This document shows positions 45,955 to 55,705 of a stretch of DNA of 64,000 nt, in pieces. This DNA is from Micromussa lordhowensis (lineage: Eukaryota > Cnidaria > Anthozoa > Scleractinia > Lobophylliidae), in NCBI GenBank assembly GCA_964020085.1, contig OZ026605.1:7219828-7283827 (forward strand), read 5' to 3'. Positions within the stretch are counted from its first letter, which is position 1. Each line of letters opens with the position of its first letter. The notes beneath the pieces are model-generated. The model saw nothing but the letters and a program-made list of their open reading frames with translations. It made no database searches and was not told the DNA's origin. The translations under genes were made by a program, and so were the position numbers.

Positions 45955-46429
45955 GGGCCTGTTTACATGGAGGTAGGGGACCCCAGGTAGGTGAGGTAAC
46001 CCGCCTAGGTGGGGTAACCCGCCTAGCCGGGGTCGCATTTTGCCATGTAAACGACTCAAGGTGGGGTAACCCGCCTAGCCGGGGTCGAGTTCATGTTACA
46101 TTTGCAAGCGCGCCAAAGCGCGTAAAAATTTGAACCAGAACAATATGGCCGTTAACTGCCTCTGGCGGAGGCTTTGTATCATCAAAAGTGACAGTAAAAC
46201 GCCACAGCATTGAAATGCTGCAGCGAGAGCAGAAAATAAAGATAAAATAACACTGACCGCCAAAAATGCGTCGTTCGTCCGCCATTTTCAATGTTTACAT
46301 GCCTAGCGACTACTCAACAACGTCAAGTAAAGTCACCCCGGGACCCTGGGGCTGTAAGTTTGCATGTAAACGCTGGCCATTTTTCGACCACGGCTACCTG
46401 GGGTCCCCCACCTCCATGTAAACAGGCCC
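45955..46429. mobile_element. PIF/Harbinger-like MITE, 475 bp, TTA TSD
   Basis: GGGCCTGTTTACATGGAGGT mirrors ACCTCCATGTAAACAGGCCC, and GGGGACCCCAGGTAG mirrors CTACCTGGGGTCCCC. TTA flanks both ends (45952-45954, 46430-46432), as in PIF/Harbinger elements. A repeated GGGGTAACCCGCCTAG motif fills the left end. No transposase frame is present. Confidence 0.85.
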
Positions 46430-49082
46430 TTATAATCATTTGAGTTTGGCGGGTAAAACGCCGTTGTCAGCCTAGTCCCTCACGGCCAATGTAACCGTGG
46501 TAGTACCTCGCCGTAGCACACAATAATACTTCTGCTTTTCATTCAGTTAAATCAGCAGCATTTTTTGTTTTTCGTATGATGTATGAAAGATGGGCTAACG
46601 AATGTCTAACTCTTTTGACTGCCGCCTGATGAAAGCACGAAATCGACGTCAGCCAGGAGTCAGCTAAGAATATGTCTGGTCAGTTCCTTGTCAGTCAGTT
46701 GAGTCCTGGTTCGGTCTCCAGTACTACGATCCAACGATACCCCAAGAATTATTTCGTCAGCAGCTTCGTGTGAAAAGAAATACTTTTAACCGCATTTTGA
46801 ACATCGAGTTTTAGAGACCCATTACCACCAGAGAAAATACTTGCGTTAGGACTCTCATTGGGTCATCAAAAAAAAAATGGGAAACGGCGACGGATTGTAG
46901 TGGTTGTAAAATCCATGTCCGTCCATGGCAAAAATAAGCGCGAACTGAATTGGAAAGGAATATCGCGGCGCAATTTTTTAATTTTATTCCAACATGTCCT
47001 GACAAGCGTTGACAGTTGATTTCGAAGTTTTTGCCAACCGGAAAAGTTGGGGTCGTATTAGGCAATGTAACCCGATGACAGAGTTTGGCCGCAAAGTAAA
47101 CAAATTAGCAATTTGATGTGATTTGAGAAAGTGTTAAGTGACAGACAACGCGCAGTAATCTGATAGCCTTGAACCTTGGAACCTTTTAATCACCCAACAG
47201 AGACCTTTTTCTGTCACGAGGGATAAGAAAACAAACAGCCGTGTTGGGAATTTTGCCAACAAGATTCTACTTAACATATGATGAATGTATAATTTGGCCA
47301 GTGGAGTAAATTTTGGGGGAACTTTTTTTTACAGGAAATTTTTTTTTTTGCGGATAGTTGAAAAAACCGTCGCACAACGTCGCACAACGGTTGCCCATTT
47401 ACCCCATGAGGCCCAAAGATCTTCCATTGTGCAGGAACCAATCAAAAGGAGGCAATAATAAAGAGTTGCACAACTCATCTCCATGCAGTGTGCAAAGATA
47501 ATGACTGCATTGGTTTCCCATCTTCACTGTTCATGTAGACGCTAAGGAGTATGAATATTTGCAGGGCTAGTGTAGAGGTAAGTTTCTGTAGGTATTTTGA
47601 GCTATCTTCGAAAGGTTTTTATGAGAAAATCAATGTTAACTATCCTCACAGACGGTGGTATAATCTTGTGCAACCGCTTGGATGCGGCAGAAATGCTAAA
47701 ATGTAGCGCACTTCGTCGTCCATTCTGTAATCTCAGTGACTAAATCGAACAAAAATCAACGCATCTTATATCATTACAGAGCTACAGATTTCAAATGTAA
47801 GATTGACATTGTTTTCAATACAGAAATCACTCGATGTATTTCATAGAATATAAACAATGCTGATTTATCCCTCAGCACGCGGCTGTGATGTTCTTCAATT
47901 TGCCAAGCTAGTGAAGTCATCTCATGTTAAGTTTTCCTGTTTTCTTTCCGTATTCACAAACAAATTTAGTGCTACTGATTTTCCTGATTATTGAGAAACA
48001 ATCTCCTAGAACGTTTCTTTACGTTTATACTTTATTCGGTATTTTCCCTCCGATCAGCAAGACGCGATCTGCATATTCGAACCGGCTCCAATTAAGCACA
48101 ATTTCCTTCAACTCTAATCTACTATTTTGCAGAAAAAGATGAAGTAAATTCCACCATACGTTAAAAAATTTGGACATAGTTAATAAAACTTTCATATTCT
48201 AGGAGCTTTCCGCAAACAATTAAGCAATGCTTTGTCAGTGAGTAGATCGGTAACTGACATGCAGTTGGTTTCATACAATCGATGGTCGAGAATGGATTCA
48301 TTTCCTCGCTTTATATCGAACTTCGTGATAAAAAGTGTTTGGTGAAGCAAGATTTTGCCCTGAAAATGATTCTGTCTTCCGCCGCCGCGCAAAAAGGGAC
48401 CCCTAATCGCAACTTATCATATATGCACGTGTGAAATGGGGCTACGTCACGGTATTTTGAGTTATTTCTACCATCGACAAAATTACCTTTAAATTGAAGG
48501 AAACCTGAAAATAATGCTTTAGAAAGATAGGAAAACACTAAAGAGATAATAATAAGCCATAAAGGAACAAGGATGGTTAAGGATGGAGACGATTGACACG
48601 GATTACAAACAACAATATTGAAAAAGTTAGGCTAAATTTTTCAAACCGTTCAACCGTGACACAGCTCCTTGGAGCTGAATTATGCCTATTCAGGCGAGCA
48701 CGTGCCCTTTGTTTCCGGTCGGTGCACAAAAATAATTTTAATTCCCTTAGAAAAACGGTGGTCTTCCATTTGCTAGGAAGCTTTGATCGAACTTTTCAAT
48801 GACTTGAATAGGCCACTCTTAGTCTTACGCAGATCGATCGCAAGGAGAAGCTGGGAGACAAAAATAACAGAAAAACCGTTCAAACGCATGGACCTTGACC
48901 TTTGGTTGTCACGCACAACCTCGTTCTCAGCGTCACGCAGTCACTGTCATTCGCCCCCAGTTTCCGTGCTACTCAAACAAAAATTATTGTTTTCATTTGA
49001 ATTGAATTTCAGTTTAGTCGGTTGAAAGACCTGTGTAACCATTTATCCTAGTTTCTGTATTTTTATTTGGACTGTGGAACTA

Positions 49083-49828
49083 AAGCCCGGTCCTCACTAG
49101 CGACGCAAGCATAAGCATAAGCATGAGCATAAAAAACGCTTATGCGCTAGTGAGGACAGCTACGACATAAGCATAAGTGTAAGCATAAGAATATCAAAAC
49201 GTTGCGTTCTTGTTTATGCTTATGCTTATGTTTATGTCGCTATAGTCCAGTGAGGACAATCGCAACATAAGCATAAGCATAAGCACAAGCGTAAGAGTAT
49301 CAGCCAATCAGCGAGCACTAATGCTTATGTCAACGATGTCCTCACTAAACATAAGCATAAGCATAAGCATAAGAAAAGAGCTTAGATGGGATAGATAGAT
49401 AGATAGATAGTTTATTAACAATAAAAACGTAGCAGCCAATTGGCTGAATTGCGTAATTATTTACAAAGTAAAATTAACCATTATAACAGTCAATACTTAC
49501 AAATTGAATAAGAATTACAATTATGAATCTAAGGCTTAAAAAATCTAGAGCTAAAAATATATATGTCGGTACGAAATGCTCTTAAAACTATGAATTCATA
49601 TATTTGCTCATTGCTGGGATAAAAGATCTTTGGTAACGGTCTGTGCGAAAACGTGGTAAGCTGAAAGTACGCGAGTGTCTAAGATTGTGAGAGACCTTGT
49701 GTCTTGGGGGGACAAGATTACTAAAACGCTTATGCTTATGCTTGTGTCGCGGCTGTCCTCACTAGCGCATAAAGCTTCTTATGCTTATGTTTATGCTTAT
49801 GCTTGCGTCGCTAGTGAGGACCGGGCTT
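49083..49828. mobile_element. Foldback element built of (AAGCAT)n arms, 746 bp
   Basis: AAGCCCGGTCCTCACTAGCG begins the left end and its complement ends the right. Each arm continues into GACGCAAGCATAAGCATAAG hexamer runs. Additional internal CAGTGAGGACA/ACATAAGCATAAGC modules near 49155, 49250 and 49340 suggest internal duplications. A LINE tail is inserted at about 49386-49720. Confidence 0.85.
49386..49720 (-). mobile_element. LINE RT C-terminus with (TAGA)n tail
   Basis: The minus frame encodes RHSRTFSLPRFRTDRYQRSF then IPAMSKYMNS and a stop, a typical RT C-terminal pattern. A (CTAT)n tail lies at 49389-49411. It is inserted within the AAGCAT foldback element. Confidence 0.75.
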
Positions 49829-50107
49829 AAAATAAGGAACGTTTCAAAAGAAAAGAGTTTCCGTGGTTCTGCCAGAAGCATATACAGTTTCCTCCCACCT
49901 GTTCCCGGCCGGCGTGTAGAACTCGTTCCCTGGGAATGAGCTATCTACCTTATTGTTACTTATTTTCGCGATTTAAAAAAAAAAACTCTATCCTGTGTAC
50001 ATCTGCCCCTCCCCTCAAAAAATCTAATTGTTTGTGCGCCTACCCACTAAGACTGCAGAGTGCGATCTGGGTACGGGATACGCACCCCAAATAATACAAA
50101 ATACTAC

Positions 50108-51034
50108 AATAATGCTATTGACCACTCTAATTTAGCGATCTTGGACAATCGGTGACTACCCATTATTCCTTTCATAGATCGCTTTCCCTGCTGTTTTTCT
50201 ACGTTTTGCAAAACAAAAACAAAAAAAAACAAGAAAGCAATGCGTTAGAAGTTTAAGAATTTTGGAATACGAACCATGGAATACGGCCTTTAAATTAAAG
50301 GACGTCTGTGCGGAAATTAGATTTTTTTCAAAACTTTTATTTTACTACGGTCAGATAATGAGTTATTTGTGTCAGAAATACAAGAAAAATGGTAATCGCC
50401 GTCCTTGTAAAGCGGGTGGGTAAATAACCCTACATTGAAATATTGGCATAACAAACTTAGCTTGATCTCCAGGGTTTTAATTCTCTCGAGTCGTGACTAC
50501 GTTCCTGAGATCGGGGGAGGAGCGCGGGCTCTCTTCCCGAACAGCGGCTGGTAATCGAGCCTAGGGATAGACCATTTCCGAGTTACCTAAAGCCTCTCTT
50601 TCAAAGCGAGGCCTGGTGCACAACCATTTATTTGAAAATGAGTTTAATTTGCATGTGAATGAAATATCATTTTCGTATGAAAGAATGAGCACCAAGACTC
50701 GCTTTGAGAAAGAGGCTAAAGGTAATTCGGAAATGGCCTATTATCGAAGATGAGTCAATAGAAGTAACCTATACCTCGACGGTCATATTTTGCATAAGTG
50801 GGTCTGTTGCGCCCATAATTCCAAATAAAGGTTGCAGTCCTTTTCTCAAACCGTAGCTCTTGAAGAGGCATTTAAAGCCGTCTCTTCAAAAGGAGCGATA
50901 TTCGATAGTGTATATGCCTTTTTTTGAGCAAAATTTTGAAAAGCATTACGGAAAGTGATTTATTAAAAACTAGGAATTACCGAATGTCCAAGATCGCTTC
51001 CAAGATTGTTCATTCAATACTATTACGCACAGCT
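50108..51034. mobile_element. DNA element related to 23527-25293
   Basis: The left end has ATAATGCTATTGACC and GCGATCTTGGACAATCGGT. The right end has the mirror ACCGAATGTCCAAGATCGC and AATACTATTAC. The motifs match the ends of the 1.77-kb element at 23.5 kb. A second MITE is nested at 50567. It ends 59 bp before the TMEM53-like coding exon. Confidence 0.7.
50567..50741. mobile_element. MITE, 175 bp, ATAG(A/G)CCATTTCCGA TIRs
   Basis: ATAGACCATTTCCGAGTTAC mirrors GTAATTCGGAAATGGCCTAT, and GCCTCTCTTTCAAAGCGAG mirrors CTCGCTTTGAGAAAGAGGC. Nested in the element at 50108-51034. Confidence 0.85.
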
Positions 51035-51092
51035 GGCTGCTGGCACAATAAGTCCTGAAAATCAAACTGCTCTCCTTGTTGCTTCTCTACAG

Positions 51093-53636
51093 TCAACAGT
51101 GTCGAGGACCTTATGGCTCTTTGGAACCAGACCTCTTCATTGCAGCGCGGTCAGACGGAGCATGGAGGTTCACCCTTGCCCAGAGCAGTTTAAACAGGGG
51201 GCTGAGGTCCGTCCCGTGGTGGTTCTGTTTGGGTGGCTTTTAGCCAAGAGTCGTCATCTCCACAAATATGGTGAGCTGTATCATCAACACGGAGCAGACG
51301 TCATCACTGTGAAATTGGAAGTAATGGAGGTAAAGAGACTGTATTCTGTGCATAAAAAGCGAGCAAGCACGCGAGAAGAACCTTAGTCTAGTCCCTGAGC
51401 TCGCCTAACAGGTGGGAGAGAGAGAGAGAGTGTCGTGGATTATTTGCATGCGTATGCTTAGAAAGAAACAATCAAAAGTTGCGTAGGAGCTGCGCGCATA
51501 GCCTGCGAACACAGACGGATTTCGTATTTTTTTTCAGTCGTACAGATCAGATAGAAATCTCATTTGAATTGTCGAGTAAGCCTTTATTTTCACGTCACCG
51601 AAGTTGCGGCTATAAAGCGTACATGAGATATCCTTTCGGGCTCATCACGCAATCTTCCTCGTCACGAACGTTTGTGGGGGAGGAAGATTGCGTGACAAGC
51701 CCAAACAGCGTCTGCGTAGGAGGCTATCTTCATTGTAATTTTTCATTCTCGACCGTCTGTCATGCGCAAAAGAGAAGAGCTCTGGGGTCGAGAATGTGTA
51801 ATTTTTGCAGTACCCATGTGTGCCTGAGGTTTTATTGGTTGTTTTAAATTATTTTACTGATAAGAAACACATTGCAAACGTGTCCAAACGAAATTTCACC
51901 AAAATCATCACTTGTTGCTTTGACTTTTTCAGCTGACAGTAAGTGGTTGTCTTCAATTCAGTCTCGGTTTATCAATGATGGAAAATCTGAGAATTGTCCA
52001 CTGATCTCCTAGTCTCCTTCGTAGCCGTTATTAGGGTCGTTACGCAACGCTTCTCCCCAGTGGGGGAGAAGCGTTGCATAACGACCCCAATAACGGGGGG
52101 AGAAGCGTTGCGTGACGACCCTAATAACGGCTGCGAAGGAGACTACTGATCTCCACTTGGTGTTGCAAAATAGCACCAGCCCCAAACCGCGCCTGACCAC
52201 CGGCACTTGAATGAAACATTGCGCGGATACTTAGAAGAAAACATGTCACGATCGATATCCTTAAAGAAATGAAGGGAAATATAAATTGCTTAGAAGCTTA
52301 TATCACAAGCTTGTGTTTTACCTTACATTTCATCACCAGTCTCATGGAGGTGCCATGACATACATGTAATGGTTAGAGCGCTTGACTTCGGATAGCGCAG
52401 TCCTGGTTTGAGCCCTTGCCGTACCAGGTTTTGTTCTTGGACAGGACACTTGACTCTCACAGTGCCTGTCTCTACCCCCTTAGGTGTATAAATGGGTATT
52501 AATTTTTGGGGTAACCCTGAAATGAATTAACATTTCGTTCGGGGGGGGGGGGGAAGGGGGGAGTTGGCAGAGTAGCAACACTCCGGCGGTATGGAGCATG
52601 CACTTGTCCCCATGGAAACATTCCCCATATGGGATATCATCATCTGACTGGAACATAAAAAGAACCCTCTCCTACATAACTTGACTTACAATCCATCAAA
52701 TAGTGATTGGTCTAAGCGCGTCACGCGACTGAATGTACCCCAGCTAAAACTGCGAGTGATATTCCCCAATTTTCGTGTTGCGAAAAACATTTGAAGGATA
52801 ATAAACACAACAGCCTCCATTTGTCTTAAAAACATGCTCGGATACTTGTCCTTGGACATTATCTGTTCCACAAAGCTCAAAGGTTTCCTCGAGCACTCGG
52901 AAAAACTGTTCGCTTCTCGGAACAGATAATGTCCGCGGACAAATATCCGAGCATATTTTTGGGCCAAATGGAGGCTGTTGTTTATACAACGTTAAGGTAA
53001 CGCAACGATAGCATTTTTTATTTTTATTTTTTAACGTTGCAGATTCTCCGGCCAAAGAAAGCAGAACTAGTGGCTGCTAAAGTACTGAACGAGCTAACTT
53101 CCGCAGAAAACATACACAGGCCTGTCATAGTTCACGGCTTCTCCGTCGGCGGTTATCTCTACAGCCATGTTCTCAATTTAATGGAAAAACTAGATAAGTT
53201 CTCCTCTGTAAAGACCAGGATACGCGGGCAGGTGTTTGATAGCCCGGTGGATTTTCATGGAATTCCCTATGGCATTTCCAACGCCGCCTCCGAAAATCCC
53301 TTCGTTCGCTGGCTCATGAAATCCTCTATCAAGTCCTATTTGGCGCTTTTCGCAAGACACACGACCAAAGTTTACTTGGCGCATTCCCATTTGTTCCATA
53401 ACAACCCAGTCCGCTCGCCCGCGTTGTTTCTGTTTTCCAAAGATGACAAAGTTGCTGACGTCAACACATGCCAAGCATGCGCAGATCACTGGAAGGCCAA
53501 ACTCAACATGAATGTGACGCAGAAATGTTTTGACAGTTCGCCTCACGTATCACACTTCTACGTTCACAACAAGGAATATTCTGACGCAGTGAAAGACTTT
53601 TTAAGCGACCTGAATGTTCCTGCCGTGGCGGTGTAG
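51093..53636 (+). CDS. TMEM53/DUF829-like alpha/beta-hydrolase
   Basis: Two exons are visible: 51093-51329 (acceptor CTTCTCTACAG; donor GAG|GTAAAG) and 53043-53636 (acceptor GTTGCAG). The product contains RPVVVLFGWLLAKSRHLHKY, the conserved opening strand of TMEM53/DUF829 proteins, and a nucleophile elbow GFSVGG. A possible Asp (FLFSKDDKVADV) and His (SPHVSHFYVH) complete a Ser-Asp-His triad. Family substrates are unknown; human TMEM53 is linked to the nuclear envelope. From the Met at 51162 the protein is 253 aa. Upstream, STVSRTLWLFGTRPLHCSAV would make a Leu/Arg/Ser leader reminiscent of mitochondrial import, but the exon that would supply its start is not identified. A transposon ends 59 bp upstream, and the intron carries a MITE pair and a SINE. 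Confidence 0.86.
51629..51725. mobile_element. Foldback MITE relative, left end lost
   Basis: The right arm (GAGGAAGATTGCGTGAC ... TCTGCGTAGGAGGCTA) matches the 45493-type family. The left arm is shortened (GGGCTCATCACGCAATC only). No target duplication is seen. Confidence 0.7.
52010..52145. mobile_element. Foldback MITE, 136 bp, 9-bp TSD CTGATCTCC
   Basis: It starts TAGTCTCC and ends GGAGACTA. CTGATCTCC occurs at 52001-52009 and 52146-52154. The right arm carries an internal duplication (GGGGGAGAAGCGTTGC twice). In the TMEM53-like intron. Confidence 0.92.
52365..52525 (+). mobile_element. tRNA-derived SINE
   Basis: A degraded tRNA head (GGTTAGAGCGCTTGACTTCG, B box GGTTTGAGCCC at 52405-52415) is followed by a body with TTGTTCTTGGACAGGACAC and GGTGTATAAATGGGTA, a body type shared by SINEs of many marine animals. 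Confidence 0.75.
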
Positions 53637-55320
53637 AGTGTCAAAGCTCATTTTGGATGTAGAGTGTTTTAGCTTGAAAGCTCACAAGCTCGTATCTACC
53701 AGAACATATCGTAGTGATGGGATTTCCGGGACCCCAGCTATGTATAAAGTTTCGAAAAAAACCCTCCTTTTTCTGTAAGAGGAAATGGGACAAATAAATA
53801 ACGCCCGGGCTCCCCTTTGTCAATATAAAAGGGCCCGTTATGACTTCTCATGATCGACCGTAAAAAATTGAAAACTCTTATAACTACCTTAGTTTAGATT
53901 GCCTAGTTTTAAAATCAGAAAAAGCAAACAAAGCCCTTAAAGATTGTTCAACACCTAGGGCGGTTCTGTAGGACGGTAATAGGTAATCACGTGATTTCCT
54001 TTGGTGGTCTTTGTTTGGTTGAATGAAATCCTGAGTATCTTAGGCTAGTCAATCAAAACAATCAAGCCAATATTTTCAACCAACATAGGAGCCAACCAAT
54101 GGCGACTTAGCTAAGACCTTTATATACCCACTTTTGACTCTGGACTGACATGTACCATATTTTGCGAGTTTTGATTGGTTCTTTGCGTTATTTTCTTTGC
54201 TGTGATTGGCCAGTTGGGATAGTGCCGCGCCTATTAGCTGTTTCCTAGTAAGCCTGGTACCATGACAATTACAGTCGCCCTTTCACGTTTTTAATCACTC
54301 AGAAGGCTCGGAAATCGTGTCCCGTGCGTTCTTTTAATCTCCCGCTTGATTATTGCACTGGTAAATCCACGAACATTAGTGGTTTGTATTGAAGAAAACA
54401 GGCATGCCTAGGTCGGAGATTTTAAAGCATAAGGTTTATTCAATCAATTAGTAATTTTTCGAGTTATGTTTTTCGAAGAGGGTTGGGTTAGGGAGGCAAA
54501 ATGTACTGAAACGCGAGGCAAAAACGCTCTCCGTCCCCCTCTCCCCCGTTTTACGCCTACAAAATTCCAGCATTGGATATTTAATGAAACTATTAAAATA
54601 TTTTAAACTGTACTTTGATGTCGCCCTAATTCACTTTATTCTTATGTAGTCTTCGTTTGAGAAACGGTCCCCTGGGCCTTAGCCAGAAATAAATTATGAT
54701 CGAGGCAATGACCCATTCTGGCCCCTCTCTCTATCACGCAACGCGAGAGGTCTCTCCGAGAGCAGGGCGGAAAAAGGCCGGGCGGTGAAACGGGCAGTCC
54801 GCTCTTGGTCCAATGGATCGGTCCAATGTGTGATGCGGAGAAAGACTGGCACGAGCGCTCCTTCCGCGCTTCCGGTGCAATTAATGGCTGCCAAAAATCT
54901 CCTCTCGACAAACCGGAAATGACGTTTTCTTTCTTTATTTTTAAGCTACCAGTAACGTCTTTTTAAAGGCCTCTTTGATATTTTTAGCCCCGAACTCAAT
55001 ACTATTTTGTCTTTTGGAACATCACTTAAGTATTTTCGTCGTAAGCTGCTCAAATTTGAGTGAAATAGGACTGTGTTGAATGCAGGAATGTACGTATAAG
55101 CACCCTGCCGAGAGGGTAGCGTTGCGTGACAGCGACAGGGGCCAGAATTAACTACGCAATGTCCAAGAAAAAGTTATGATTCAGGCAAAGTCCATGATCA
55201 AATTCTCTTCCTAGGTATTTAGGGTGTTATTGATGACTATAAACAACAAAAACAAAACAAAATGACTGAAGCAAGCGCCTTAAAATTCGTACCGCTGATC
55301 AAAAATGGGAAGGCTCTATA
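53637..55320. other. Intergenic between TMEM53-like gene and SYCP3
   Basis: The short minus ORFs at 53641-53823 and 54642-54911 have no domain. ATCACGCAACG near 54736 and GCGTTGCGTGACA near 55119 form a loose inverted pair of uncertain meaning. No gene seen. Confidence 0.45.
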
Positions 55321-55327
55321 TGGGAGG

Positions 55328-55376
55328 TTTCCCGCCAGTTTTTGACGCGGAGTGCTAGTGAGAAGCGCGCGAAAAC
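55328..55376 (+). promoter_or_regulatory. SYCP3 promoter with two E2F-like sites
   Basis: TTTCCCGCC (55328-55336) and GCGCGAAAAC (55367-55376) match E2F-type sites (TTTSSCGC). They lie 60-110 bp before a likely non-coding first exon that ends at a donor (AAAAG|GTAAGA, 55436). E2F6-containing complexes regulate meiotic genes in mammals. Use in this organism is inferred. Confidence 0.45.
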
Positions 55377-55705
55377 ATTTTTGCGACTGGCGCTCGCTCA
55401 CAAATTTATGAACTTGTCACATACAAAACACAAAAGGTAAGACTTTATCTTTTTCTCAGTTATCAATAGCATTTTCCTAATATCTATTTAGTGTAATAGT
55501 CTTAAAAAGCACAAAGCTTGCATTCTATATTTTTTAACTAAAGTGTGAAATTGTTAACTAATTTTATTTAAAATTTTAACGCTCCACAATTAACAACGAA
55601 ACAACGACAACGAAAAACAACGATTTTATAGCCGCTTAGCATTTGTTTACTCTGAATCTTCTCAAATTTTACTTTTTAGAAGCCCTTTCTCTTGAAAAAT
55701 TTACC

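Larger units (their letters stand above)
43381..50107. other. Intergenic between caprin and TMEM53-like gene
   Basis: Divergent promoters would point into this 6.7-kb stretch. It holds the MITEs and LINE listed separately and AT-rich unique sequence. The short ORFs (43393-43911, 46811-47065, 47924-49025) lack domains, and I support no gene. Confidence 0.45.
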
